From contig NZ_LNYY01000019.1 of NCBI RefSeq assembly GCF_001468005.1, forward strand, positions 2,105,070 through 2,169,069: a DNA stretch of 64,000 bases. Direction: 5' to 3'. The DNA is from Legionella steelei (GTDB lineage Bacteria > Pseudomonadota > Gammaproteobacteria > Legionellales > Legionellaceae). Position numbers and translations under genes: made by a program. The notes beneath the pieces are model-generated. The model made no database searches, was not told the origin of the DNA, and saw nothing but the letters and a program-made list of their open reading frames with translations. Shown here one piece after another: positions 8,790 to 20,875 of the stretch; positions within the stretch are counted from its first letter, which is position 1, and each line of letters opens with the position of its first letter.

Positions 8790-9923
8790 ATGAAGTGGAA
8801 TTGTTACTCAAAACTTTCAATAGCTGTTGGATTTTCGCTCATTAGTTTTTCCTCGTCGTCAGCCCAGCTCATATATGGATTACATCAGGCCCAGCAATTT
8901 AGAAGTAATGCAGCTGGTGATTTTTATATTCAACTCGCGAGTTATAAAAATAAATCCTATGCGTTACGTGCAAAATCGCGAGCACAAAAGAAAACAAGCT
9001 ATCCTGTGTTGTTAAAGAAAAAAAATGGTTACTACCAACTGTTACTTGGTCCACTACATTCTGCAACTGAAGTAAGAGCTGCTGGTCAAAAATTTGGTGG
9101 TGGCTTACCTGTTGTACAAGCTCGCCATAACGTGTCTCTAACTCAAACGAAAACAGCACATCATCCTGTGCCAGTGGCGCAAAATTCTGAACGTGTTGTC
9201 GTAACCAAAAAAGCCCCTGTTTATAAAGATAAGGATGGTGTTCCTCCAGCAAATCACTGGTTTATTGGTGTGGGCGGAGGATGGATGGATCCTTTTGGGA
9301 CGAATACTGATAACTTTGCTACTTCAGGAATGCCTGGGTTTCCAGATGACCGCTATGCTAGCAAAAGTTCAGGTAGTGCGGGACAAATTTCCGGTTTTCT
9401 CGGTTATCAATGGCGACGTCCAGCACTTTGGCTTCCGGCAACCAGTTTAAGCTTTGAATATACCTATACGTTTCCTTTAAGTATCGATGGCCATATATTT
9501 GTTAATGACCTGCCAGATACGGATAACTTCACTTATAAGTATGATATTTCACAACAATTATTCATGGCAAAACTGAAGTTAGATGTATACCAATGGAAAC
9601 AATTCATGCCTTATATTTCAGGTGGTATAGGCGCTGTATTAAACCGTGCTTCTAATTATTCTGATAGCCCCATTCCTGGAGCTACCCTGATGAATCGGCG
9701 TTATGGTTTTACTTCTGCAACGACAACACAATTTGCTGGTACTTTTGGTGCAGGCCTTGATTATTGGCTTAATTACAACAGTCAAATTAGTGTTGGCTAT
9801 GAGCTGGCTTATTATGGAAAAGCCAAGACAGGTTATGGTGAAGGCACACTGAGTAATGACCGTCTTGAAAATAATCTGAATTCGAATGCTGTTGTTGTAA
9901 AGGGAACATATTTCTTTAATTAA
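8790..9923 (+). CDS. SPOR-domain plus outer-membrane beta-barrel protein
   Basis: 377 residues. The signal peptide ends near SSSA (residue about 25). Residues about 43-105 form a SPOR domain (GDFYIQLASYKNKSYA..GYYQLLLGPL), a fold that binds denuded peptidoglycan. After a linker, residues about 155-377 are a beta-barrel of the small porin-like type: GWFIGVGGGWMDP-type opening strand, alternating aromatic strands, and a terminal Phe-Asn close to the usual C-terminal aromatic. AAGGA precedes the ATG. Likely ties the outer membrane to the wall; the combination is unusual. Confidence 0.75.
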   Translation: MKWNCYSKLSIAVGFSLISFSSSSAQLIYGLHQAQQFRSNAAGDFYIQLASYKNKSYALRAKSRAQKKTSYPVLLKKKNGYYQLLLGPLHSATEVRAAGQKFGGGLPVVQARHNVSLTQTKTAHHPVPVAQNSERVVVTKKAPVYKDKDGVPPANHWFIGVGGGWMDPFGTNTDNFATSGMPGFPDDRYASKSSGSAGQISGFLGYQWRRPALWLPATSLSFEYTYTFPLSIDGHIFVNDLPDTDNFTYKYDISQQLFMAKLKLDVYQWKQFMPYISGGIGAVLNRASNYSDSPIPGATLMNRRYGFTSATTTQFAGTFGAGLDYWLNYNSQISVGYELAYYGKAKTGYGEGTLSNDRLENNLNSNAVVVKGTYFFN

Positions 9924-9981
9924 TTACTGATTGAAATGTTCAATATTGGCGAAATTTTTAAAATTATTTAAGGATAAGACT

Positions 9982-12168
9982 GTGACACAATACATACGTT
10001 ATTTTATTTTCAACATCTTATTTTTTTTGTCGATGACTGGTCACGCGGTGGATAAGATTGTTTGTGATATTACGAATACTGGAATTCCTGAGCGGCCTGA
10101 GGTTGGTCAGGCTTATGCCAATACTTATACATGTCAAAATAGGAACCCTATGCATTTTCCAGCCATCCAATTGGCAGGTGTAGTACTGGGAAATTCAATT
10201 GGCACAAGCGTGACTGGAAGTTGTGCAACCCAAAAAGTTGCTTCAGGTCAAAGCTGCCAATTTATGGTCAATATTAATCCGTTAAAAACAGGGACACAGA
10301 CATTTCATCTGCAAGTGTTTGATGGCTCCATATATTACCTCAACCTTCCTGATATAACGACAACAGCAGTTTCTCCGCAACCCTCGGCAACGATTACCTG
10401 GCCTGGTTATAACGGTGGTTCTGCGCAAGCAGACAGTAGAGGAAATGGTGCTGGTAGCTTTATTGCCAATGCTACTGATAGTTCAGGTCATCAAATTAGG
10501 TATACATTTGCGATAAGTGGACCAGGAACTATTGTTGGCACGCAAACTGGAACCTTCACTTTAACTGGAGTAAATAGCTCCACAGTGATCACGATAACCG
10601 CTACCGCGGATGATGCCGCCCCAGTGGTTGGCACGCCAATTACTGTGCAAGTATCTAATGTGCCAATCAAGATACTTTCTTTTTACAATAATACTTCGGA
10701 AACGATTTATCCTGTTATCGAAGCACCAATCCTGACTGTTGATCCATGGCTGCAGGCACAGTTTGGAGTAGTTGATGTCGTTTATAATACTTTTGCAGCA
10801 ACAAAATTGCACCGAGTTTATGTGAATGGAACTAACGGTATTCCTCCAATGCAATCTGCACTAGTATCCGTACCATTTTACAGCTATTTGGTTCCTAACC
10901 CGATGGGAGGGCATTATCCTGACCAACTCGTAGATTGGTGGTCTTCAATGCGTGTCTATATCTACGATGTGCAATCTTATTTAATCCAAACTCAGATTGA
11001 AGATGGCGTTAGTCCAGTTACTTTATATACTCCTGGTCCAACCTGTATTAGTGGTTGTTCACAAACAAGCGTCTATAGTGCAAATACTATAATGCCCACT
11101 AATGATCCTCAGCAGCTAACAGAATACACTTTTGCAGACGTGACTACTGCTGATCCGCCTCCATATCCAATTAATCGTACTACAGTAAACTATGATTATT
11201 CTGCTGTTGACCAGGTTTATCTGCCAGTAGCAATGGAGCCCTATGGTTCGAATTTAGTTGGATATACTGGAACAGTTGAGGATCTAACGAGCTTTAGAAA
11301 TGGTCTGAATACCTTTTTAGCTGGAACACTGTGGCCTACCTATGCAGGACTTCCTTATCCGCGGATTCCTGGAGCCTATAATGTAGTCATAGGAAACCCA
11401 CAACTAACAAGCACTACCGCGCAAACTGCGGCACTTACTGCATACTGGAACAATTGCAATAATGTGGCCAGTCCAGATTATACAAATTGTAATGCAGTAT
11501 TTAATATGTTTAGTGCAAATTACGCCGCTTGTAATAGTGGTACGCCTCTGAGCGGACCATCTGCTCTGCCTATGGCAAATTTATACGGTTATTTGACTTT
11601 CTGTGATGCGCAACAACTACCTAGCAGTGGTGCTGGATTCGATGCATATACCGCGTTACAGAATAACTACAAAAATTATTCAAGCTATGCGCAAGATTTT
11701 AATCCTTATGTTGAGCTGATACACCAAACGCTGCAAATGAATGTTTATGCTTACTCTGTAAATGATGTGGTCGGATTTATAAATGCTATAGGTGATGGCC
11801 TTGTTATCACCGTTGGCGGTGCAACGGGTTTACCAAATTCCCAGCAATATGATCCACAAAAGGTGATTACTGTTAGTCCCGGGGCTGGCTCTACGGTTGT
11901 CTATACACAGTATGGAGTATGCTCGCATACCGCCTCATCGGGTCCACTCAGCGGCGTATTTACATTCCAGCTTCCAAGCAGTTCTTTTCCTTGTGAAATT
12001 ACTCTAGAAGATTCACAAAATAAACTGTACCACTTCACGCTTAATTCTCCTGCACCGTTAACTACAGGAGGATCAGATATTAGCTGTGCTGCAGCAGATC
12101 AGCCTTGGTGTAGTGGTGTTGTAGTTGCCAATACACAAACGATTAATACCCCACCGCCAAATTCATAA
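9982..12168 (+). CDS. Large secreted protein of unknown function
   Basis: 728 residues from a GTG with AAGGA 7 bases upstream; this start exposes a clean signal peptide cleaved after MTGHA (residue 22). An upstream TTG at 9931 would bury it. The first about 110 mature residues hold cysteine-containing beta strands (SCATQKVASGQSCQFMV), as in bacterial beta-sandwich surface domains; a second sandwich follows, then a long region beginning FYNNTSETIYPVIEAP that I cannot place, with many Tyr, Asn and paired Cys. It lies 58 bases after the SPOR-barrel gene and may be co-transcribed with it. Confidence 0.75.
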   Translation: MTQYIRYFIFNILFFLSMTGHAVDKIVCDITNTGIPERPEVGQAYANTYTCQNRNPMHFPAIQLAGVVLGNSIGTSVTGSCATQKVASGQSCQFMVNINPLKTGTQTFHLQVFDGSIYYLNLPDITTTAVSPQPSATITWPGYNGGSAQADSRGNGAGSFIANATDSSGHQIRYTFAISGPGTIVGTQTGTFTLTGVNSSTVITITATADDAAPVVGTPITVQVSNVPIKILSFYNNTSETIYPVIEAPILTVDPWLQAQFGVVDVVYNTFAATKLHRVYVNGTNGIPPMQSALVSVPFYSYLVPNPMGGHYPDQLVDWWSSMRVYIYDVQSYLIQTQIEDGVSPVTLYTPGPTCISGCSQTSVYSANTIMPTNDPQQLTEYTFADVTTADPPPYPINRTTVNYDYSAVDQVYLPVAMEPYGSNLVGYTGTVEDLTSFRNGLNTFLAGTLWPTYAGLPYPRIPGAYNVVIGNPQLTSTTAQTAALTAYWNNCNNVASPDYTNCNAVFNMFSANYAACNSGTPLSGPSALPMANLYGYLTFCDAQQLPSSGAGFDAYTALQNNYKNYSSYAQDFNPYVELIHQTLQMNVYAYSVNDVVGFINAIGDGLVITVGGATGLPNSQQYDPQKVITVSPGAGSTVVYTQYGVCSHTASSGPLSGVFTFQLPSSSFPCEITLEDSQNKLYHFTLNSPAPLTTGGSDISCAAADQPWCSGVVVANTQTINTPPPNS

Positions 12169-12184
12169 CTTATTTATAAATCGC

Positions 12185-12207
12185 GCAGGGGCCTTATAGG
12201 CCCCTGC
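12185..12207. terminator. Terminator-like hairpin before the origin region
   Basis: GCAGGGGCC, loop TTATA, GGCCCCTGC: a perfect 9-bp GC-rich stem 17 bases after the stop of the large secreted-protein gene. It is followed by only a weak T-rich stretch. Confidence 0.7.
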
Positions 12208-12427
12208 CATATTCTTACATGCCGCTATCGTATATGGCAGTTTCAGCTAAATTTATAGAGCCCATCCGCAAGATTTCACTGGCGGTTGATTCAATCCAAA
12301 TGTATTTTGCAACTTTGCAGATGATATGTGTCATACTGCTTATTTCATTGTTGTGAATGTACTACATCACGCTTATAATTGAAGTGTATTGCCGAAGTAA
12401 TCCCATTTTCTTGGCTTGGCTTTTGAA

Positions 12428-12609
12428 ATATCCACACTTTTTTCTGTGGATAACTTTTCTTTATTCTCAAGCCTGAGTATAATTTGCTTGCAGCTGCACC
12501 TTAGTGAACTGAAGAAGTTTCTACTTCTTTACTTCATGCGAAGTAATTTCATGCTTAATTATCTTGCTGACCAAGTACTTTCAGTGGCATATTTAAATGC
12601 TGTGGATAA
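12428..12609. promoter_or_regulatory. DnaA boxes upstream of dnaA (origin or autoregulatory region)
   Basis: Two perfect DnaA boxes read TGTGGATAA on the plus strand (12445-12453 and 12601-12609); a third, ATATCCACA at 12428-12436, differs by one base. They sit in the AT-rich gap before dnaA, as at known origins and dnaA promoters. Only three boxes are few for a full oriC, so this may be part of the origin or the dnaA control region. The 12416-12613 open frame across them is not considered a gene. Confidence 0.7.
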
Positions 12610-12658
12610 TTAGTTTTAATATTCTTTTTACCACCCTTCTTTGATGAGGAGTTATGTT

Positions 12659-14041
12659 GTGTCAGCATCTGTTTGGCAAAAATGTTTAGGACTGTTACAA
12701 GATGAGTATTCTGCTCAACAATTTAATACCTGGCTGCGTCCTTTACAGGCTCATACAGATGAGCAACGTTTCATTTTATTTGCACCGAACCGATTTGTTG
12801 TTGATTGGGTAAAAAAGCATTTCTTTTCTCGAATTGAAGAATTGATTAAACAATTTTGCGGTGATGAGATTAAATCAATTTCTATTGAAATTGGTAGCAA
12901 GACTTCCAGCACTGACTCTGATTCAAGTTCTTCAGGTTCATTTACAACTGAAACAAAACCCTCGGCGCCAACAAGCGCTGCAGCGATTAAGGCGGCACCT
13001 AAAAAAGCGGTTGATTATAAGAGCAGCCACTTGAATAAAAAATTTGTTTTTGAGAGTTTTGTTGAAGGTAACTCTAACCAGCTTGCTCGAGCGGCCTCCA
13101 TGCAAGTAGCGGAGCGACCTGGTGATGCATACAATCCTTTATTCATATATGGAGGAGTGGGTTTAGGAAAGACACATCTGATGCATGCTATAGGTAACTC
13201 TATCTTAAAGAATAATCCGGATGCCAAAATTCTTTATCTGCATTCTGAGCGGTTTGTTGCCGATATGGTTAAGGCAATTCAGACTAATTCAATCAATGAG
13301 TTTAAACGTTTCTATCGTTCATTAAATGCTTTGCTTATTGATGACATACAGTTTTTTGCGGGGAAAGACCGATCGCAAGAGGAGTTTTTCCATACCTTTA
13401 ATGCCTTATTGGAAGGGCAACAGCAAATTATTTTAACAAGTGATCGTTATCCTAAAGAAATTGAAGGGATGGAAGAGCGTTTAAAATCTCGCTTTGGCTG
13501 GGGATTAACTGTTGCCGTTGAGCCACCAGAGCTTGAAACACGAGTTGCTATTTTAATCAGTAAGGCCGAACAGTCGAATATAGAATTGCCTTATGAGGTC
13601 GCGTTCTTTATTGCCAAACGGATTCGCTCCAACGTTAGAGAGCTAGAAGGTGCATTACGCCGTGTTATTGCTAATGCGCATTTTACGGGAAAGCCAATTA
13701 CTATTGAGTTTGTGCATGAAGCTTTACGTGATCTTTTGGCCCTACAGGATAAATTGGTTACTATCGAAAATATTCAAAAGACGGTTGCTGAGTATTATAA
13801 GGTCAAGGTGGCAGATATATTGTCAAAGCGACGTAGCCGTTCTATTGCAAGGCCTAGGCAAATGGCTATGGCGTTAAGTAAAGAGCTAACCAATCACAGT
13901 TTGCCAGAAATTGGTGATCATTTTGGTGGCCGTGATCATACAACGGTTATTCATGCATGCAGAAAGGTTAGAGAGTTGATTCAGGACGATAGTGATTTTG
14001 CTGAAGATTATAAAAATTTAATGCGTATTTTGTCTTCTTGA
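12659..14041 (+). CDS. dnaA: Chromosomal replication initiator protein DnaA
   Basis: AAA+ ATPase that binds DnaA boxes and opens oriC. Domain I (residues 1-80) starts [16 protein letters not shown]; a Ser/Ala-rich linker follows to about 125; then the AAA+ domain with Walker A GGVGLGKT at 165-172 and Walker B LLIDD at 225-229; the C-terminal DNA-binding domain contains [15 protein letters not shown]. Total 460 residues. The GTG at 12659 has AGGAG 7 bases upstream and gives the family's usual N-terminus; an in-frame TTG at 12641 would be less good. Confidence 0.98.
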   Translation: MSASVWQKCLGLLQDEYSAQQFNTWLRPLQAHTDEQRFILFAPNRFVVDWVKKHFFSRIEELIKQFCGDEIKSISIEIGSKTSSTDSDSSSSGSFTTETKPSAPTSAAAIKAAPKKAVDYKSSHLNKKFVFESFVEGNSNQLARAASMQVAERPGDAYNPLFIYGGVGLGKTHLMHAIGNSILKNNPDAKILYLHSERFVADMVKAIQTNSINEFKRFYRSLNALLIDDIQFFAGKDRSQEEFFHTFNALLEGQQQIILTSDRYPKEIEGMEERLKSRFGWGLTVAVEPPELETRVAILISKAEQSNIELPYEVAFFIAKRIRSNVRELEGALRRVIANAHFTGKPITIEFVHEALRDLLALQDKLVTIENIQKTVAEYYKVKVADILSKRRSRSIARPRQMAMALSKELTNHSLPEIGDHFGGRDHTTVIHACRKVRELIQDDSDFAEDYKNLMRILSS

Positions 14042-14223
14042 TGAGATGAGATCGTTTGTTGAAAACTCATCCCGAACTTGGTGAGGATTTCCAGACGTGT
14101 GGTATGAGCATTATGGTAAAATAGAAGGATCTCTCAAGTGATCCTTTGTCGTTAAACTCCTCAAGATAACGAGGTTGTGCGCGATTACTTTTTCGTTATT
14201 TTAGGTGAATATGGAGTTCTATC

Positions 14224-15327
14224 TTGTTTGAATTCGCGATTAAAAAAGAGGACTTACTTGCCCCAATACTTACAGTAGCTGGTGCTGTGGATAAAAAACA
14301 ATCTTTAGCTATTTTGTCAAATTTTTATTTTAAATTAGCCGAGGGCTTATTGACAATTACTGCTACCGATTTAGAAATTGAAATCTCCGCCCAAGTTGCC
14401 TGTGAATCTGGAGAACAGACTGGAAGTATTACGGTACCTGCTAAAAAATTTATTGATATTATTCGTTCTTTAGACGATGAAGCCAGTCCTAATGTAATTG
14501 TGAATAATAGTCTTCTAACCATTAAGCAAGGACGTAGTTCGTTTAAGCTTGCAACTTTACCTGCGGATAGTTACCCTCTTAGTGAGGATGAGTGCAATGA
14601 AGTTGAGTTAACTATTCCTCGTTTGGTTTTACTCAAGTTGTTGCAATCGACTCATTTTGCAATGGCACAACAAGATGTGCGTGTATTCCTTAATGGTTTA
14701 TTTCTTGATTTTGAACCTAATCTTATTTCTGCCGTTGCGACGGATGGGCACCGAATGGCGATTTGTCGTCATCAGTGCGCTAATTCTAATGAAAAAAAAC
14801 TATTGCTACCCAAAAAAGGGATTCAAGAGCTGCTACGACTTCTTAATAGCATTGAAGATGAGGAAGTTTTATTAGCGGCAGGTAAATCACATTTTAAATT
14901 AGTGTCGCGTCAGTTTGTGTTTTTATCGAAATTAATTGAGGCACGTTTTCCGCCTTATAATAAAGCAATTCCCAAAAATCAGGATAAACAGATCATTATT
15001 GATTGTTCTGTGTTTAAACGCTCATTGTCTCGAATCGTTATTTTGGCGCATGAAAAATCACGAGCAGTAATGTTGCATCTACAAGCTGGTATGCTCACTT
15101 TAATTGCGAACAACAATGAACAAGAAGAAGCGGTTGAGTCTTTAATTGCCGAAACTCAGGGGGATGAATTAAAAATTGGTTTGAATGCCACATACTTGCT
15201 TGATGTGCTTTCACATTTTGGGGACGGACAAATCCGTTTATCTTTATCGAATACGGACAGTAGTATTTTAATTGAATCATTAGATGATGATAATTATCAA
15301 TACATTATTATGCCTATGAAGATATGA
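14224..15327 (+). CDS. dnaN: DNA polymerase III beta sliding clamp
   Basis: Ring-shaped processivity clamp of the replicative polymerase. 367 residues, the usual length, with three repeated clamp folds; recognisable segments are GAVDKKQSLAILSNF, VATDGHRMA and the end YIIMPMKI. The start is TTG with GGAG 7 bases upstream. It ends overlapping recF by 4 bases (ATGA), so the two are translationally coupled. A 7-bp hairpin at 14125-14146 lies in the gap after dnaA but is weak. Confidence 0.97.
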   Translation: MFEFAIKKEDLLAPILTVAGAVDKKQSLAILSNFYFKLAEGLLTITATDLEIEISAQVACESGEQTGSITVPAKKFIDIIRSLDDEASPNVIVNNSLLTIKQGRSSFKLATLPADSYPLSEDECNEVELTIPRLVLLKLLQSTHFAMAQQDVRVFLNGLFLDFEPNLISAVATDGHRMAICRHQCANSNEKKLLLPKKGIQELLRLLNSIEDEEVLLAAGKSHFKLVSRQFVFLSKLIEARFPPYNKAIPKNQDKQIIIDCSVFKRSLSRIVILAHEKSRAVMLHLQAGMLTLIANNNEQEEAVESLIAETQGDELKIGLNATYLLDVLSHFGDGQIRLSLSNTDSSILIESLDDDNYQYIIMPMKI

Positions 15328-16403
15328 TCCTCTCTGAATTAAAAATTCATCATCTACGTAATCTTTCATCAGTGCATCTTGCTTTAAGCCCCAGATTTAA
15401 TTTTATCTGTGGGCCAAATGGAAGTGGTAAAACATCCATTCTCGAAGGTCTATACCTTTTAAGTTGCGGCCATTCATTCCGCTCTCGCGAAATCTCGCCA
15501 ATTATCTCCTATGAACAACCTTCACTGACGGTTTTTGCACGCGCACAACAACAAGAAACAATCAGTATTCAAAAATCTTATTCTGAGCCAACGCAAATTA
15601 AACTGAATAATCAATTTTGTTCTACCACTAGCCAATTGGCCTATGCTTTACCTTGTCAGGTTTTTTATTCCGATATCTTTCAAATTATCGATGCAGGACC
15701 TTCAATACGCCGCAGCCTATTGGATTGGGGATTGTTTCACGTGAAACATAATTATCTTGCGCTTTGGAAAGAATATAAAAGAGTGCTGAAACAGCGTAAT
15801 GCTCTTTTGCGGCAGCATGCTGCTTATGAGCATTTTATCCCCTGGGATAAACAATTAAGCCAATTAGCAAGCCAGCTGCATTTGCTTAGAGAAGAGTACT
15901 TTGCACAATGGGAGCATGCATTTAGCGATGTACTCAAAGAGCTAAGTACACTTGCTTGTAAGATAGTTTATTATAAAGGTTGGGATAAAAAAAATCTTGG
16001 AAAGGACCTAGAGCACATATTAAAAGAAAGTTTTATCAGTGACAATCAAAAAACTTACACGCAATTTGGTGCGCACCAAGCAGATATTTTGATTGAGGTC
16101 CATGAAAACAAAGCCAAACAAGTCTTATCACGTGGCCAACAAAAAATTATTTTATTTGCATTGCGTTTGGCTCAGGCAAACTTGCTCCAACAAGATTGCC
16201 TCTATTTGATTGACGATCTACCTGCAGAACTTGATGAGGAGCATCAAAGTAAACTAATGGCTTATTTGACAAAAAGGGCTGGGCAATATGTCATTACTTC
16301 TACAGCCTATCCAGCATCGCTAGTGGCCATAATTAGTAAACAAGAGCATTCAATCGTTCGTATTAATGAAGGTATCTTAAACCTAGAAAATATAGTTACC
16401 TAG
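15324..16403 (+). CDS. recF: DNA replication and repair protein RecF
   Basis: SMC-like ATPase that loads RecA at gaps. 359 residues. Walker A GPNGSGKT at 30-37; the ABC signature region LSRGQQKI and Walker B CLYLIDDLPAELD are near the C-terminus. It overlaps the end of dnaN by 4 bases. A perfect parS palindrome lies inside the gene and encodes part of the LFHVKHN segment around residues 137-142. Confidence 0.97.
   Translation: MILSELKIHHLRNLSSVHLALSPRFNFICGPNGSGKTSILEGLYLLSCGHSFRSREISPIISYEQPSLTVFARAQQQETISIQKSYSEPTQIKLNNQFCSTTSQLAYALPCQVFYSDIFQIIDAGPSIRRSLLDWGLFHVKHNYLALWKEYKRVLKQRNALLRQHAAYEHFIPWDKQLSQLASQLHLLREEYFAQWEHAFSDVLKELSTLACKIVYYKGWDKKNLGKDLEHILKESFISDNQKTYTQFGAHQADILIEVHENKAKQVLSRGQQKIILFALRLAQANLLQQDCLYLIDDLPAELDEEHQSKLMAYLTKRAGQYVITSTAYPASLVAIISKQEHSIVRINEGILNLENIVT
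15733..15748. promoter_or_regulatory. parS centromere site inside recF
   Basis: TGTTTCACGTGAAACA, a perfect 16-bp palindrome matching the established ParB-binding consensus. It lies within the recF reading frame, about 3 kb from the DnaA boxes, where ParABS centromeres usually sit. ParB itself is not encoded in this window. Confidence 0.9.
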
Positions 16404-16498
16404 CCTGAGTACTGCGTAGCAGGGCCCGGGTAAATCTAAGGCGCTGACATGTCCGGATTTCGCTACACAATTACTTTTTAGGTTAAAACAATAATAAA

Positions 16499-16514
16499 TG
16501 TTCCACGTGAAACA
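16499..16514. promoter_or_regulatory. parS centromere site upstream of gyrB
   Basis: TGTTCCACGTGAAACA, identical to the classical parS consensus, in the 303-base gap between recF and gyrB, 766 bases from the site inside recF. The rest of the gap is AT-rich; a possible minus-10 TATGAT at 16655 may belong to gyrB, and a decayed CCTGG-type repeat follows recF at about 16403. Confidence 0.9.
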
Positions 16515-16676
16515 AAAAAAGAAAAATGCCAGCCTAAAGTGAATAAAAAACAGAAAATCCACGTTTAAAGTGCAGCAAATAACTAATTTCGCTTAGCATC
16601 GTTCATATTCATGTAAAGATTCTTGATGACATATAAACGTAGCACAAAATATGCTATGATTAAGCATTTAGAATAG

Positions 16677-19124
<2,448 letters not shown>

Positions 19125-19131
19125 AGCATCT

Positions 19132-19164
19132 TGCATGATCATTCGACTTGAATGATCATGCAAC
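19132..19164. terminator. Hairpin after gyrB
   Basis: TTGCATGATCATT, 7-base loop, AATGATCATGCAA: perfect 13-bp stem 7 bases after the gyrB stop. AT-rich and without a T tract, so it may protect the mRNA end rather than terminate. The remaining gap to 19453 shows no gene. Confidence 0.65.
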
Positions 19165-19453
19165 ATCCACCCCTCAAAGTAAACCGTGAGCAAAAACACC
19201 TTTTAAAAAGAAAAATTATTTTAAATCAAACACATATGATTCTTTAAAACATTTCTGGACAAATGATATCACCTATGACAGGATATCTATCACTAGAAAA
19301 TACCTACTAGCCGTACAGTTTAGAATGTAAAGGCCTCTTTCAAACCGAGTCAATATAATGAAGTAATTTAAGTAACTACACTGCTGTTTTGTACTCAGCT
19401 AACATCGTTGCGCTTTATGGTTGTAAAGGATTTAACTATATAAAGGAAACGTT

Positions 19454-20665
19454 ATGAAATTAAAATTGAATGGGTTGCCATTTAAACTTCTAGTTACACC
19501 AGTTGTTTTAGCTTTATTGAGCCTCCAGGCTTATGCACTACCGAAAGCTCCAGGGTTAGCACATCATCCCATCCACTATAAACCAAATACCCCCCATTTC
19601 TTGCCTTCAGGATTAACACCAAATCAGGTCAGTGTAGCCTACGGGTTTAATTCAATTAGTGCTCAAGGCCAAGGACAAGTTATTGCCATTGTAGATGCAT
19701 TTGATGATCCTAAGATTGAGGCGGACTTGCGTGTATTTTCAAAACAATTTGGTTTACCTGCATGTACTACTGCAAATGGATGCTTTAAAAAGATTTATGC
19801 AAGCGGTAAAAAACCAAAGACCGATGCTGGATGGGCGGGCGAGATCGCTCTGGATGTGGAGTGGGCGCACGCCATGGCTCCTGCTGCTAAAATTATTTTG
19901 GTCGAAGCAGCAGATGACAGCATGGATAATTTATTCAAAGCAGTACAAGTTGCGGTAAATAGCGGTGCTACAGTTGTTTCAATGAGTTGGGGTGCTGGTG
20001 AGTTTGCTGGACAAACCTCCTATGACGCTATATTTAATAATCCAAACGTAACCTTTACTGCCTCTTCTGGCGACAGTGGTGCAGGAACAATTTATCCTGC
20101 GGCTTCCCCATATGTTTTGGCTGTTGGGGGAACTACTTTATATGTGGACTCATACGGGAATTATCAGGGTGAAGCTGCATGGTCGGGAAGTGGTGGTGGA
20201 GTAAGTACGGTGGAAGCTTGGCCAGATAGTCAAAAAAATCTGCCTATCCCCCAAGCCAACAACATGCGCGGAGTTCCTGATGTAGCATATAATGCTGATC
20301 CAGAGACTGGATTTTCAGTGTACAGTTCAGTTCCAGGTGATGGCGGTGTCGGTTGGTCGGTGGTAGGGGGCACAAGCGCAGGGGCACCACAGTGGGCAGC
20401 AATTGTTGCAGTGGCTAACTCCATGAATGCTGTCGTCTACGGCGGTAGCTTCGCTAACTTAGTTTATGCTGCGGGTAATCCAAGTACTGGAAATTACTAT
20501 TATAATTTTAACGACATTAATACTGGAAGTAATGGAACTTGCGGTTATTACTGTACAGCACAAGATGGCTATGATTATGTAACAGGTTTAGGCTCTCCAG
20601 AGCTTGGTAGCTTGATCCCAGATTTACCAAATTACCAACTGATAAAGATTCCATCACTTCAATAA
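19454..20665 (+). CDS. Secreted sedolisin-type serine-carboxyl peptidase (S53)
   Basis: 403 residues with a signal peptide cleaved near SLQAYA (residue about 28). The sedolisin catalytic set is visible: E130 and D134 in GEIALDVEWAH, D207 in SSGDSGAG and the nucleophile S308 in GGTSAGAP. A C-terminal calcium site is suggested by FNDINTGSNG..GYDYVTGLGSP. The large N-terminal prodomain usual in this family is absent; only about 25 residues lie between signal peptide and catalytic domain. AAGGA precedes the ATG. Likely secreted and active at acid pH by family analogy. Confidence 0.9.
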   Translation: MKLKLNGLPFKLLVTPVVLALLSLQAYALPKAPGLAHHPIHYKPNTPHFLPSGLTPNQVSVAYGFNSISAQGQGQVIAIVDAFDDPKIEADLRVFSKQFGLPACTTANGCFKKIYASGKKPKTDAGWAGEIALDVEWAHAMAPAAKIILVEAADDSMDNLFKAVQVAVNSGATVVSMSWGAGEFAGQTSYDAIFNNPNVTFTASSGDSGAGTIYPAASPYVLAVGGTTLYVDSYGNYQGEAAWSGSGGGVSTVEAWPDSQKNLPIPQANNMRGVPDVAYNADPETGFSVYSSVPGDGGVGWSVVGGTSAGAPQWAAIVAVANSMNAVVYGGSFANLVYAAGNPSTGNYYYNFNDINTGSNGTCGYYCTAQDGYDYVTGLGSPELGSLIPDLPNYQLIKIPSLQ

Positions 20666-20675
20666 GTAAATCCAC

Positions 20676-20704
20676 TTTTGGTTGAGCTTAAGACTCAACC
20701 AAAA
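20676..20704. terminator. Terminator after the sedolisin gene
   Basis: TTTTGGTTGAG, 7-base loop, CTCAACCAAAA: 11-bp perfect stem 10 bases after the stop. Flanking A and T runs let it work in either direction. Confidence 0.75.
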
Positions 20705-20875
20705 GCTGTTCTTCTTAAAAACGTTATTTTAACTCGATACAAGCTGTAATCATTTTGTGGCGTTTCCATGACGCATGTCTTGAATCGGTACGAGTTTTTG
20801 ATTGAGTACCCAACAACATATATGTATAATCCGCACGCTTTGTGAATCTAAATTTGACATATCTTTGAGGCGAAT

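Noticed and set aside
12416-12613. 65-codon open frame upstream of dnaA
   Set aside because: It spans the DnaA boxes, lacks a ribosome binding site and shows no protein-like pattern.
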